Positions 16,222 to 25,055 of a stretch of DNA of 62,666 nt are shown here, in pieces. The stretch covers positions 1-62,666 of the forward strand of contig CAYMJJ010000006.1 of NCBI GenBank assembly GCA_964390445.1, read 5' to 3'. The notes under the pieces were generated by a model. The model had not been told where the DNA came from, made no database searches, and saw only the letters and a list, made by a program, of their open reading frames with translations. Source of the stretch: Anderseniella sp964390445 (GTDB lineage Bacteria; Pseudomonadota; Alphaproteobacteria; Rhizobiales; Aestuariivirgaceae). Each line of letters opens with the position of its first letter. Position 1 is the stretch's first letter. The translations under genes and the position numbers were made by a program.

Positions 16222-17649
16222 TCAGCCGAATATCTTGAGGGCCGAGACCAGCTTTCTGACCCAGCTCTTCGACGGCAGGTCAGCATAGTAGCTGGTCGCA
16301 GCCCGCTTGGAAACTTCGCTCAAGGTAGGGTAAGCGGCGACCATGTCGATCATCGCCTTGATCTTGAGCTTCGAACACATAGCCAGTGCCCAGGGCTGGA
16401 TCAGGTCGCCGGCATTGGGCGACACGATGGAACACCCCAGAATCTCGCCCTTGGACGACACCACGGCCTTGATCATGCCGGAGGTGCGCCGTTCTGCCTG
16501 GGCGCGGTCATTATGGTCGAAGTGCCAGCGCAGCACGGTGTGTTTCCTGCCGGCCTGCCTGGCGTCGGCTTCGGTCATGCCGATGTGGGCCAGCTCCGGA
16601 TCGGTATAGGTGACCCAGGGAATGAGATGGGTCTGGTTGCTGACCGGCATCCTGAACAGGATCGAGCGCACGACAAGGCCTGCCTGGTAGCCTGCCACGT
16701 GGGTGAACTGCAACCCGCCGGTGACATCGCCGATGGCGTAGACATTGCGGTTGGCAGTGCGCAAGCCCTTGTCCACCTTGATGCCGCGCTTGTCATATTC
16801 GATGCCGGCCTTTTCAAGGTCGAGGCCCTCGACGTTGGGCTTGCGACCAGCCGCCACCAGCAGGTGCGACCCGGTGAGGGTTTCCGGCTTGCCGCCCTCG
16901 CCACCATCAAGCGTAACGGCAATGCCAGCATCTGCTTCGGCAATTCCGGTGATCCTGACGCCAGAGCGAATGTCAATGTCTTCAGCGCGCAAGTGATCGA
17001 GCACAATAGCAGTCAGTTCCGGGTCATCCTTGCCGAGCGGCGTGAAGGCTTCCAGCACGGTGACCTTGCTGCCGAGGCGACGGTGCGCCTGCGCCATTTC
17101 CATGCCGATCGGACCGCCCCCGATGATGATGAGGTGACTGGGCAGGCTAGTCAGGTCGAACAGGATCTCGTTGGTGAGATAGCTGACCTTGTCGAGCCCG
17201 GGAATCGGCGGAGACGCCGGTGACGAACCGGTGGCGATGACAAAGCGGCGCGCCTTGATGCGGTGATCGCCGGCGGCAACCGTGTCGCGGTCGATGAAGC
17301 GGGCAGCTTCGCGGATAACGGTGACGCCAAGGCCCTCGAACCGCTCCTGGCTGTCATGCGGGGCGATGGTGGCGATGACCGAATGGACGTGAGCATGGAC
17401 GGCCCTGAAATCCACCTTCGGCTCATGGGGCTTGACGCCAAACGCCTCGCCGGTGCTGAAGGCATGGGCATGCTTGGCCGCAGCCAGCAGCGCCTTGGAC
17501 GGCACACAGCCATAGTTGAGGCAGTCGCCACCCATCTCGCCACGCTCGATGAGCACGACCTTTTCACCGAACTGGGACGCAGCCGCAGCGACGGACAGCC
17601 CGCCGGAACCCGCACCGATGACGCAGATGTCGTACACGGGCTGGCTCAC
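16222..17649 (-). CDS. FAD-dependent pyridine nucleotide-disulfide oxidoreductase (mercuric-reductase-like, lacks the Lpd His)
   Basis: 475 residues. The FAD-binding GAGSGG (12-17), redox disulfide GGDCLNYGCVPSK (Cys43/Cys48), NAD(P)H-binding IGGGPIGMEMAQ and AIGDVTG motifs place it in the class-I disulfide reductases. The C-terminal catalytic dyad HPxxxE of lipoamide dehydrogenase or glutathione reductase reads AYPTLSE here, with Tyr in place of His, as in mercuric-reductase-like members. That argues against lipoamide dehydrogenase; the substrate is unknown. The start is GTG 17649, which follows GGAGG by eight bases and overlaps the stop of the TVP38 gene as GTGA. The pairing of this enzyme type with TVP38 proteins recurs in many bacteria, to my knowledge without a settled function. 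Confidence 0.88.
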   Translation of the reverse strand: MSQPVYDICVIGAGSGGLSVAAAASQFGEKVVLIERGEMGGDCLNYGCVPSKALLAAAKHAHAFSTGEAFGVKPHEPKVDFRAVHAHVHSVIATIAPHDSQERFEGLGVTVIREAARFIDRDTVAAGDHRIKARRFVIATGSSPASPPIPGLDKVSYLTNEILFDLTSLPSHLIIIGGGPIGMEMAQAHRRLGSKVTVLEAFTPLGKDDPELTAIVLDHLRAEDIDIRSGVRITGIAEADAGIAVTLDGGEGGKPETLTGSHLLVAAGRKPNVEGLDLEKAGIEYDKRGIKVDKGLRTANRNVYAIGDVTGGLQFTHVAGYQAGLVVRSILFRMPVSNQTHLIPWVTYTDPELAHIGMTEADARQAGRKHTVLRWHFDHNDRAQAERRTSGMIKAVVSSKGEILGCSIVSPNAGDLIQPWALAMCSKLKIKAMIDMVAAYPTLSEVSKRAATSYYADLPSKSWVRKLVSALKIFG

Positions 17650-18461
17650 TTGCGGTCCCTCCACTTGCGAACCGCGATGGGGATCAAGGCAACAAAGCCG
17701 AGTGCCGCGAAGGCTGCCAGCAATTGCGGGGTGACGAGAGCCGAGGCATCAAGCGAAAAGGTGCACTGGTCTTCGCCCCTGGCCGCGACGCACTGGTCAT
17801 GGACCTGCTTCTGGGCCTCGATGATAGAGTCCAGTCCGGAGCCCAGCACCGCAAAGGCGAAGGTGCCGGGGATGATGCCGATCAGCGTTGTGATCGCATA
17901 GACCGAGAGCGGCACACCGGCCAGCGCGGGTGCGATGTTGACCAGCCAGAACGGAAACACCGGCACCAGTCGCAGGAACAGCAGGTAACTGAACGCATCC
18001 TTGCGGAAGCCGGTGCGCAAGCGGTCCATCCAGGGGCCGGCACGGTTGGCCAGGGTTTCGCCCAGCGATGTCCGCGCGACCAGGAAAATCACGATGGCAC
18101 CTGCGGTGGCGGCCACCACTGTCATCGTACCGCCAAGCAGCCAGCCAAACAGGAAACCGCCAACAATGGTCAGCACCAGCGCGCCGGGCAGCGACAAGGC
18201 AACGGCGGTGGCATAGGTAGCCATGAAAATGATCGCCGCCACCAGAAAGTTGTCATTCACGAACCGCATCAGTTCGTCGCGATTGTCTGCGATGGTGCCG
18301 AGGGTGAGGTACTTGTGCAGGCCGGACGCGTAGGCGACAGCGATGGCGGCAAGCAGGACTGCGAGCGGTGCCCAACGGCGCCATGCAGGCGGGGCCGCCG
18401 GAGCTGCGCCGCGCTGCTCGAGGGAGGTGTGATCCGGCATCTTGGCTGGGTCTTTCTTCAT
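17646..18461 (-). CDS. TVP38/TMEM64-family (VTT domain) membrane protein
   Basis: 271 residues from ATG 18461 (several upstream ATGs are in frame; none has a good ribosome site, and this one precedes a short basic leader). Five to six hydrophobic segments surround the VTT/SNARE-associated domain with its conserved reentrant stretches: VALSLPGALVLTIVGGFLFG, FLRLVPVFPFWLVN and IIPGTFAFAVLGSG. DedA/VTT proteins are thought to move lipids between membrane leaflets or couple to ion gradients. A Cys-x12-Cys insert (DQCVAARGEDQC, about residues 211-222) sits before the last helix in a loop that may be periplasmic, which could offer a thiol substrate to the coupled oxidoreductase. Inference only. Confidence 0.85.
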   Translation of the reverse strand: MKKDPAKMPDHTSLEQRGAAPAAPPAWRRWAPLAVLLAAIAVAYASGLHKYLTLGTIADNRDELMRFVNDNFLVAAIIFMATYATAVALSLPGALVLTIVGGFLFGWLLGGTMTVVAATAGAIVIFLVARTSLGETLANRAGPWMDRLRTGFRKDAFSYLLFLRLVPVFPFWLVNIAPALAGVPLSVYAITTLIGIIPGTFAFAVLGSGLDSIIEAQKQVHDQCVAARGEDQCTFSLDASALVTPQLLAAFAALGFVALIPIAVRKWRDRK

Positions 18462-18807
18462 ATGTGGGCCAGCGAGCAAGCCTTGTTGCATTACTAAAAA
18501 GGCGCGGCCGGAAGACCTCGGTACACCGCCCCTGGAAACGTGATTGAGAAGGTGCGGCAATTTGGCGGGTAGCGAAAGGGGGTGTCACCGCGATGTGATA
18601 AGGTATGAACCCGCCGTGACGCAGAAACCAGTGCGCCTGCCAAATTGATCCAGTTCTGCCGGTTTCTCGATAATTGACTTAACCCGGCCGGACCCGTATA
18701 AGCCCGCGCAGGAATTCTTCCGGCATGCAGGATACGTCTTACGCGCTGTGGCGCGGCGCCCACGCGAACCTGCTGGTCCGGACAGGTAATTATTGGAGAT
18801 TGAGCCC
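18462..18807. other. Divergent control region between the TVP38 gene and rpmH
   Basis: 346 bp without a gene. It holds the rpmH promoter (18674-18702) and an untranslated leader of about 100 bases. A 9-base inverted repeat CAATTTGGC (18558-18566) / GCCAAATTG (18639-18647) is spaced by 72 bases. Nothing else was recognised. Confidence 0.6.
18674..18702 (+). promoter_or_regulatory. Sigma70-type promoter of the rpmH operon
   Basis: TTGACT (18674-18679), a 17-base spacer, and TATAAG (18697-18702). This is the best housekeeping promoter seen in the window and fits strong expression of ribosomal protein L34. Confidence 0.75.
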
Positions 18808-18942
18808 ATGAAACGCACGTTTCAACCCAGCAACCTGGTACGCAAGCGCCGTCACGGTTTCCGTGCCCGCATGGCAACCGTTGGTGGCCGCAAGGTTATC
18901 GCACGCCGTCGCGCCCGTGGCCGCGCCAAGCTGAGCGCCTGA
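18808..18942 (+). CDS. rpmH: 50S ribosomal protein L34
   Basis: 44 residues: MKRTFQPSNLVRKRRHGF, a very basic middle, and the ending RARGRAKLSA match the L34 family over its whole length. It is one of the smallest large-subunit proteins and binds 23S rRNA. The gene is preceded by TTGGAGA and the strong promoter upstream, and is followed by rnpA in the arrangement found in nearly all bacteria. Confidence 0.98.
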   Translation: MKRTFQPSNLVRKRRHGFRARMATVGGRKVIARRRARGRAKLSA

Positions 18943-18980
18943 CACGGCGCGTGACTCCGGCATTTTCGGAGACACTTCCA

Positions 18981-19418
18981 TTGGTACAACACCTCAGGCG
19001 GCGGCAGGACTTTCTTGCCGCCGCAAGCGCGCTTGTGTGCGCCAAACGCGGGTGCGTGGTGCAGGCGCGCAATCGCGGTGACGCAGCGCAACCGCGCATC
19101 GGCTTCACGGTCACCAAGAAGCTGGGGAACGCGGTGGTGCGCAACCGGATCAAGCGCAGACTGCGCGAAGTGGTTCGTACTGCTTCTGCACTGGACCTTA
19201 TGGCCGGTCATGACTATGTGTTCATCGGCCGTGCAGCAACGGCATTGCGGGACTTCGACGACCTGGTCCGTGATGTGACCTCTGCTGTCGAGCGTCTGAA
19301 CGAGGGAAAGTCCGATCCGCCACGCCAGGGCGGCAAGGGCTCGGGTAAATCGCACCACCGCACAGGTGGGGCTGAAACGAGGCGCCCAGGTGGCGCAAGG
19401 CAGGACCGGCAAGCATGA
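18981..19418 (+). CDS. rnpA: Ribonuclease P protein component
   Basis: 145 residues. The signature IGFTVTKKLGNAVVRNRIKR and the N-terminal HLRRRQDFLAA stretch identify the protein cofactor of RNase P, which helps the RNA subunit mature tRNA 5' ends. I prefer the TTG start at 18981, with CGGAGA eight bases before it, over the in-frame GTG at 18951, which has no visible ribosome site and would add ten unconserved residues. The last ~30 residues are a Gly/Arg/Ser-rich basic tail beyond the fold. The stop overlaps the yidC ATG (ATGA, 19415-19418). The yidD gene that often lies between rnpA and yidC is absent. Confidence 0.95.
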   Translation: MVQHLRRRQDFLAAASALVCAKRGCVVQARNRGDAAQPRIGFTVTKKLGNAVVRNRIKRRLREVVRTASALDLMAGHDYVFIGRAATALRDFDDLVRDVTSAVERLNEGKSDPPRQGGKGSGKSHHRTGGAETRRPGGARQDRQA

Positions 19419-21283
19419 CTCCGAAAGACGACAACCGGAAAAATTTCTTTCTCGCCATGCTGCTGATGCTGGGCGTTCTGATGGCCTGGCAATTCTTCTA
19501 TGCACGCCCCGCGATGCTGGAGGCACAAAAGCAGGCTGAACTGCAGCAGCAAATGCAGCAGCAGCAAGCCGCACCGGGCGAGGCGCAAACACCCTCACCG
19601 GGAGATGCCACGACAACGCTGCCGCAGCCCGGTTCAACAGCGGCTGTGCCCGCCCCCGGCACCGCAGCCGCGCCTGCCGGCACCATTGCCCTGCCACGCG
19701 AAACCGCACTCACCCAGTCACCGCGCGTTACAATCGACACGCCGACCCTGTCGGGCAGCATCAACCTGAAGGGCGCGCGGCTTGACGACCTCAGGCTGAA
19801 GGAATACCGCGAAACGGTCGATCCTACATCGCCCACCATCGTGCTGCTGTCGCCGACCAACGCCGAAAACCCATACTTCGCCGAGCAGGGCTGGCTTTCG
19901 CCGGCCGGCACAGCCTACAGGCTGCCCTCGCCAGACACAGAATGGAGTGCACCGGCCAGGGCCACGCTGACCCCCTCCACCCCGCTAACATTGACCTGGG
20001 ACAATGGTGAAGGACTGACCTTCTCGCGGACGTTCTCGGTTGACGAGAACTACATGTTTACCGTCAAGCAGGCCGTGACAAACAACACCGGCAGCCAGGT
20101 GCTGCTGTTCCCGTATGCCCGCATCAACCGGCAGGGCACGCCGCAGGTTGCCGGCATCTACGTGCTGTTCGAGGGCCTGCACAGCGTACTTGCCGATTCA
20201 CTCGAAGAGCTGACCTATGCCAACCTTTCGGATTCCGATCCGGCGGCATACACCCAGAAAAGTACCGGCGGCTGGCTCGGCATCACCGACAAGTACTGGG
20301 GTACAGCGCTCATTCCCGACCAGAAGATGGAAGTCAACGGAGGGCTGAAGTTCGTCGGCCAGCCGGGCAAGGACGCCTACCAGGCAGACTTCGCTGCGAC
20401 GACGCCGGTCGAGATCGCGCCGGGTGCCACGGCCGACACGACCTCCCGGGTGTTTGCCGGTGCCAAGAAGTCGATCGTTATCGACCAGTACCAGGAAGAC
20501 CTCGGCATCAACAAGTTCGAGTTGATGGTCGACTGGGGCTGGTTCCATTTCATCACCAAGCCGCTGTTTACAGTGCTGCACTGGATCCACGGCCTTGTCG
20601 GCAACTTCGGTGTGGCCATCCTGGTGGTTACGGTGCTGCTGAAGACCCTGTTCTTCCCGTTGCAGAACAAGTCGTACGCCTCGATGAGCAAGATGAAGAA
20701 GCTTGCCCCGGAGATGGAGAAGATCAAGCAGCGTTACCCCGACGACCGCGCCAAGCAGCAGCAGGCGATCATGGAGATGTACAAGAAGGAAGCGGTCAAC
20801 CCGCTGTCGGGCTGCTGGCCAATCCTGATCCAGATCCCGGTGTTCTTCGCACTGTACAAGGTCATCTACGTGACCATCGAAATGCGTCATGCGCCGTTCG
20901 TGGGCTACCTGCAGGACCTTTCGGCGCCTGACCCGACCTCGATCTTCAACCTGTTCGGGCTATTGCCATTCTCGTTGCCGTACTTCCTGATGATCGGTTT
21001 CCTGCCCATCCTGATGGGCATCACCATGTGGATCCAGATGCGGCTGAACCCGGCGCCGCCAGACCCGATCCAGGCGCAGATCTTCAACTGGATGCCGGTG
21101 TTCTTTACCTTCCTGCTCGCGTCGTTCCCGGCCGGCCTGGTGCTGTACTGGACGTGGAACAACCTGCTGTCGATCCTGCAGCAGGCGTACATCATGAAAA
21201 AGCATGGCGTGGACATCAACCTGCTAGGCAACATCAAGAGTTCGCTCGGCCTCGACAAGAAAAAGGGCGAGTCCGGCAAATAG
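19415..21283 (+). CDS. yidC: Membrane protein insertase YidC
   Basis: 622 residues, typical of Gram-negative YidC. TM1 (FFLAMLLMLGVLMAWQFF) is followed by a Gln-rich and Pro/Ala/Thr-rich linker, the large periplasmic beta-sandwich domain P1, and the conserved 60 kDa core with five helices (MVDWGWFHFITKPLF, the basic cytoplasmic hairpin YASMSKMKKLAPEMEKIKQR, NPLSGCWPILIQIPVFFALY, and the C-terminal FPAGLVLYWTWNN). It inserts and folds inner-membrane proteins with or without SecYEG. Translationally coupled to rnpA and followed after 24 bp by engB. Confidence 0.98.
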   Translation: MTPKDDNRKNFFLAMLLMLGVLMAWQFFYARPAMLEAQKQAELQQQMQQQQAAPGEAQTPSPGDATTTLPQPGSTAAVPAPGTAAAPAGTIALPRETALTQSPRVTIDTPTLSGSINLKGARLDDLRLKEYRETVDPTSPTIVLLSPTNAENPYFAEQGWLSPAGTAYRLPSPDTEWSAPARATLTPSTPLTLTWDNGEGLTFSRTFSVDENYMFTVKQAVTNNTGSQVLLFPYARINRQGTPQVAGIYVLFEGLHSVLADSLEELTYANLSDSDPAAYTQKSTGGWLGITDKYWGTALIPDQKMEVNGGLKFVGQPGKDAYQADFAATTPVEIAPGATADTTSRVFAGAKKSIVIDQYQEDLGINKFELMVDWGWFHFITKPLFTVLHWIHGLVGNFGVAILVVTVLLKTLFFPLQNKSYASMSKMKKLAPEMEKIKQRYPDDRAKQQQAIMEMYKKEAVNPLSGCWPILIQIPVFFALYKVIYVTIEMRHAPFVGYLQDLSAPDPTSIFNLFGLLPFSLPYFLMIGFLPILMGITMWIQMRLNPAPPDPIQAQIFNWMPVFFTFLLASFPAGLVLYWTWNNLLSILQQAYIMKKHGVDINLLGNIKSSLGLDKKKGESGK

Positions 21284-21307
21284 GGTGCCGGGCCGTCACT
21301 GGCCCCC

Positions 21308-21943
21308 ATGCGCGACTACGATGAAGACGAACTGGAGCGCGGCCGGCTGGTGTTTGCCGGCGGCGTGACCTTCCGCATGGGCGTGGCGAAGCTGGAACAG
21401 CTGCCACCCGCCTACCCGCTGGAAGTGGCCTTCGCCGGCCGGTCGAACGTCGGCAAGTCATCGTTGCTCAACGCGGTGACCGGACGGCGCGACATTGCCC
21501 GCACGTCCAACACACCGGGGCGCACCCGCGAGCTGAACTATTTCGAATTGGCCGAGGGCCGCATCGCGCTGGTGGACATGCCGGGCTATGGCTATGCGCG
21601 CGCCACCAAGACGCTGGTCAAGGCGTGGCAATCGATCATCATGGGTTACCTGGCCGGACGGCCGAACCTGCGCCGGGTGTTCGTGCTGATCGACTCGCGC
21701 CACGGCATCAAGGGCATCGACATCGAGACCATGAACCAACTCGACGAGGCAGCAGTCAGCTACCAGATCGTGCTGACCAAGTCGGACAAGCTGAAACAGG
21801 CAGAACGCGACAAGGTTCTGGAAGCCACCACGGCGGCCATCGCAAAGCGCCCGGCGGCATTTCCCGACGTGATCATCACGTCGTCCGAAAAGGGCTGGGG
21901 AATCCCTGAACTGCGCGCCGAAATCGTCGGTCTGCTGGGCTGA
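21308..21943 (+). CDS. engB: Ribosome biogenesis GTPase EngB (YihA/YsxC)
   Basis: 211 residues. GTPase motifs: G1 GRSNVGKSSLLN, G2 NTPGRTRELN, G3 DMPGYGYA, G4 TKSDK and a G5-like TSSEKGWG. This Era-like GTPase is essential for late 50S subunit assembly in most bacteria. It lies in the conserved yidC-engB-argB order of Rhizobiales-type genomes. No strong ribosome site is visible before the ATG, so coupling to the upstream genes is likely. Confidence 0.97.
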   Translation: MRDYDEDELERGRLVFAGGVTFRMGVAKLEQLPPAYPLEVAFAGRSNVGKSSLLNAVTGRRDIARTSNTPGRTRELNYFELAEGRIALVDMPGYGYARATKTLVKAWQSIIMGYLAGRPNLRRVFVLIDSRHGIKGIDIETMNQLDEAAVSYQIVLTKSDKLKQAERDKVLEATTAAIAKRPAAFPDVIITSSEKGWGIPELRAEIVGLLG

Positions 21944-22050
21944 ACGAGCGTCACAATGGCGCAATGGTTTCAGGGTTTTTGTTCGCATGTGGCCGCCGAT
22001 CCGCTATAAGGCGGGCCTCATTGTTCCCCTCACGCCTCAGGCCACATGCC

Positions 22051-22953
22051 ATGACCGCCAGCCCCGACCCCCAGGACATTGCCCGCGTGCTTTCCGAAGC
22101 GCTGCCCTACATGCAGCTCTATGACAATGAAGTCATCGTGGTGAAGTACGGCGGGCACGCCATGGTGGATCCGGACCTGTCTCGCAAGTTTGCCCGCGAC
22201 ATCGTGCAGATGAAACTGTCCGGGTTCAATCCGATCGTGGTACACGGCGGCGGACCGCAGATCGGCGCGATGCTTGACCGGTTGCAAATCCAGTCGCGGT
22301 TCGAAGACGGTCTGCGTGTGACCGACCAGGCCACCATGGAAATCGTCGAGATGGTGCTGGCCGGCTCGATCAACTCGTCCGTGGTGTCTGACATCCAGCA
22401 TGCCGGCGGCAAGGCAATCGGCATTTCCGGCAAGGACGGCAACCTGTGCTTTGCCAGGAAGGTCGAGCGCACCCGCGTCAACCCGGAGACCGGCAACCCG
22501 GAGACGGTTGACCTGGGTTTCGTGGGTGAGCCGAGCAAGATCAACCCGGACATCCTCAATACCATTATCCGCTCCGAGGCCATTCCGGTGATCGCACCGA
22601 TTGCCGCCTCGCGAGACGGCGACACCTACAACATCAATGCCGACACCTTTGCCGGCGCCATTGCCGTGGCGATGAAAGCCAAGCGGCTGCTGCTTCTGAC
22701 CGACGTGGCCGGCGTTCTGGACAAGCAGGGCAATCTCATGCCTGAGCTGTCACTGGCCGACATCGACCGGTTGGCAAGCGACGGCACCATTTCCGGTGGC
22801 ATGATTCCCAAGCTGGAAAGCTGTGCCGCGGTGGTGCGCGGCGGCGTGGAAGGTGTCGTCATCGCCGACGGCCGGGTGCCGCACTGCGTCCTGCTGGAGC
22901 TGTTGACACGGCACGGCGTGGGCACGCGCATTTCAGAACGGCAGGCAGGATAA
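22051..22953 (+). CDS. argB: Acetylglutamate kinase
   Basis: 300 residues. The amino-acid-kinase fold shows VVKYGGHAM, VVHGGGPQIG, the ISGKDGNLC lid region, and the ADTFAGAIA and LLLLTDVAGV motifs. It phosphorylates N-acetyl-L-glutamate in the second step of arginine synthesis and is usually the feedback-controlled step. ATG 22051 is chosen because the family N-terminus (ARVLSEALPYMQLYD) starts soon after; an earlier in-frame ATG at 21964 would give an atypical leader. A TATAAG at 22005 in the leader may be part of a separate promoter. Confidence 0.97.
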   Translation: MTASPDPQDIARVLSEALPYMQLYDNEVIVVKYGGHAMVDPDLSRKFARDIVQMKLSGFNPIVVHGGGPQIGAMLDRLQIQSRFEDGLRVTDQATMEIVEMVLAGSINSSVVSDIQHAGGKAIGISGKDGNLCFARKVERTRVNPETGNPETVDLGFVGEPSKINPDILNTIIRSEAIPVIAPIAASRDGDTYNINADTFAGAIAVAMKAKRLLLLTDVAGVLDKQGNLMPELSLADIDRLASDGTISGGMIPKLESCAAVVRGGVEGVVIADGRVPHCVLLELLTRHGVGTRISERQAG

Positions 22954-22959
22954 CAGGCC

Positions 22960-23652
22960 ATGAGTGCACCAGGCTTCAATCACGTCGAGACATGGGTTTT
23001 CGACCTGGACAACACGCTCTACCCGGCGTCTTGCCGGCTGTTCGACCAGATCGACGTGCGCATGGGAGAGTTCATCTCCAACCTGCTCCAGGTGGACCGG
23101 GTGGAGGCGCGCCGCATCCAGAAGGATTATTTCTACACCTACGGCACGACGCTGCGCGGGTTGATGGAAGAGCACAAGATCGACCCAGACAGCTTCCTCG
23201 ACTACGTGCACGACATCGATCATACGCCGGTGCCGGTGAATCCGGTGCTGGCCGCGCACCTCGAAGCCTTGCCGGGCCGCAAGCTGGTGTTCACCAATGG
23301 TACCGTCCGGCACGCGGAAAGCGTGATGCACCGCATCGGGGTAACCCACTTGTTCCACGGCATCTTCGACATCGTGCACTCGGACTTCATACCGAAGCCG
23401 ACACGCGGGCCCTACGAGAAATTCATTGCCGAGCACAAGATCGACCCGAGGCGCGCCGCCATGTTCGAGGACATTGCGCGCAACCTGGAAGTGCCGGCAG
23501 ATCTGGGCATGACAACGGTGCTGGTGCGCGACGACGATAATGATGACGGCGCGATGATCAACCGCCTCAACGGCGATGCGGACGGCGCGCCCTACGTGCA
23601 TCACCTGACCGCTGACCTTGCCGGTTTCCTTGGCAAAATCATCAAGCCCTGA
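22960..23652 (+). CDS. HAD-family pyrimidine 5'-nucleotidase-like hydrolase
   Basis: 230 residues. HAD motifs are visible: motif I VFDLDNTLYP, motif II LVFTNGT, a conserved Lys (FIPKP) and motif IV AAMFEDIARNLEVP. It matches the SDT1/PyrF-type pyrimidine 5'-nucleotidase group often annotated in this position after argB. The probable role is dephosphorylation of UMP/CMP-type nucleotides or housecleaning. It begins seven bases after the argB stop, so it is part of the same transcript. Confidence 0.9.
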   Translation: MSAPGFNHVETWVFDLDNTLYPASCRLFDQIDVRMGEFISNLLQVDRVEARRIQKDYFYTYGTTLRGLMEEHKIDPDSFLDYVHDIDHTPVPVNPVLAAHLEALPGRKLVFTNGTVRHAESVMHRIGVTHLFHGIFDIVHSDFIPKPTRGPYEKFIAEHKIDPRRAAMFEDIARNLEVPADLGMTTVLVRDDDNDDGAMINRLNGDADGAPYVHHLTADLAGFLGKIIKP

Positions 23653-23693
23653 CCCTTCAATACATGCCAACAGTGCTATCCGGAGTTGACGCC

Positions 23694-24539
23694 ATGAGCC
23701 ACGCCAAGCTGCAAGCCACCATCGAAAAAGCCTGGGAAGAGCGCGATAGCGTGACGCCCAAGACCAGGGGCGACGTTCGCGATGCCGTCGGGAAGGCTCT
23801 GGACCTGCTCGATTCAGGAAAGGCCCGGGTGGCCGAGCGCGGCAGCGACGGCACCTGGAGCGTCAACCAGTGGCTGAAGCAGGCGGTACTGCTGTCGTTC
23901 CGGCTGAACGACATGACCACTATCGGCAATGGCCCCGGCAAGGCCAAATGGTGGGACAAGGTGCCATCGAAGTTCGACGGCTGGGGTGCCAAGGAATTCA
24001 GGAAAGCGGGTTTCCGCGCGGTGCCGAACTGCACCGTTCGCCGGTCTGCCTACATCGCCCCATCGGTCGTTCTGATGCCGTCGTTCGTCAACCTCGGCGC
24101 TTACGTGGACACCGGCACCATGGTGGACACATGGGCGACCGTCGGCAGCTGCGCGCAGATCGGCAAGAACGTGCACCTGTCGGGTGGCGTTGGCATCGGC
24201 GGCGTGCTGGAGCCGCTGCAGGCCGGCCCCGTCATCATCGAGGACAACTGCTTCATCGGCGCACGCTCGGAAGTGGTCGAGGGCTGCATCGTGCGCGAAG
24301 GCGCAGTGCTTGGCATGGGCGTCTATATCGGCAAGTCCACCAAGATCGTCGACCGCGCCAGCGGCGAGGTGATGTACGGCGAAGTTCCGGCCTACTCGGT
24401 CGTCGTGTCCGGCACCATGCCCGGCAAGCCGATGCCGAATGGCGAGCCCGGTCCGTCGCTCTATTGCGCGGTGATCGTCAAGCGGGTGGATGAGAAGACC
24501 CGCTCCAAGACCTCGATCAACGAACTGTTGAGGGACTGA
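23694..24539 (+). CDS. dapD: 2,3,4,5-tetrahydropyridine-2,6-dicarboxylate N-succinyltransferase
   Basis: 281 residues. A helical N-terminal domain is followed by a left-handed beta-helix of hexapeptide repeats (APSVVLMPSFVNLGAYVDTG and on to IIEDNCFIGARSEVVEG) and the C-terminal EVPAYSVVVSGTMPGK. It succinylates tetrahydrodipicolinate in the diaminopimelate/lysine pathway. ATG 23694 (MSHAKLQATIEKAW) has CGGAG upstream; an earlier in-frame ATG at 23664 is less likely. dapE follows about 500 bp downstream, giving two steps of the same pathway. Confidence 0.97.
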   Translation: MSHAKLQATIEKAWEERDSVTPKTRGDVRDAVGKALDLLDSGKARVAERGSDGTWSVNQWLKQAVLLSFRLNDMTTIGNGPGKAKWWDKVPSKFDGWGAKEFRKAGFRAVPNCTVRRSAYIAPSVVLMPSFVNLGAYVDTGTMVDTWATVGSCAQIGKNVHLSGGVGIGGVLEPLQAGPVIIEDNCFIGARSEVVEGCIVREGAVLGMGVYIGKSTKIVDRASGEVMYGEVPAYSVVVSGTMPGKPMPNGEPGPSLYCAVIVKRVDEKTRSKTSINELLRD

Positions 24540-24615
24540 CGGCGGGGGTTCCCTTCGGGCAGCAATCCGGTCAGGTTCCTCGGTGCGGGGATACCAATCA
24601 AGGGAGGGGTTCGAG

Positions 24616-24978
24616 ATGGATTTGTTCTTGACGCGTGAAGGCCGCATCGGACGTGGCCAATGGTGGCTTGGCGTCCTTGGCCTGGTCGTGGCGCAATGGG
24701 TTGTCTTTGGGATTCTGGGCCTGGCCGGGCTGTTCAGTTTTGATCCCGAAGCGGGAATGAGCGGCAGCATGATCGCGACTCAGATCGTGATCATCTTGTT
24801 GTTCATCTGGCCAATGATCTGCGTCTACGGCAAGCGCTACCATGACCGCGACAAGTCAGCCTGGTGGATCCTGATTGTTTTGATCCCGTTCATAGGCTGG
24901 CTCTGGCAGCTCATTGAGTTGGGCTTGCTGAGGGGCACCGAAGGGCCAAACCGGTTTGGTCCCGACCCGCTCGGCTGA
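24616..24978 (+). CDS. DUF805 membrane protein
   Basis: 120 residues, three to four helices. The DUF805 pattern is clear: EGRIGRGQWWLG at the start, KRYHDRDKSAWW in the middle and EGPNRFGPDPL at the end. The function of the family is unknown; members often sit beside diverse metabolic genes. AGGGAGG before the ATG fixes the start. It is placed between dapD and dapE and ends in a good terminator. Confidence 0.92.
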   Translation: MDLFLTREGRIGRGQWWLGVLGLVVAQWVVFGILGLAGLFSFDPEAGMSGSMIATQIVIILLFIWPMICVYGKRYHDRDKSAWWILIVLIPFIGWLWQLIELGLLRGTEGPNRFGPDPLG

Positions 24979-25007
24979 TCAGGACCAACTTGCAATGCAT
25001 CCATGCG

Positions 25008-25036
25008 CACCCGGCCCCTTGGCCGGGTGTTTGCTT
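25008..25036 (+). terminator. Rho-independent terminator after the DUF805 gene
   Basis: CACCCGGCC and GGCCGGGTG pair perfectly (9 bp) around the loop CCTT and are followed by TTTGCTTT. It should separate the dapD/DUF805 transcript from dapE. Confidence 0.8.
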
Positions 25037-25055
25037 TCGGCTAAGCCTGTGAGCC

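Noticed and set aside
16222..17649. Assignment as dihydrolipoamide dehydrogenase
   Set aside because: The catalytic His of the His-Glu dyad is Tyr, and no 2-oxo-acid dehydrogenase genes are nearby.
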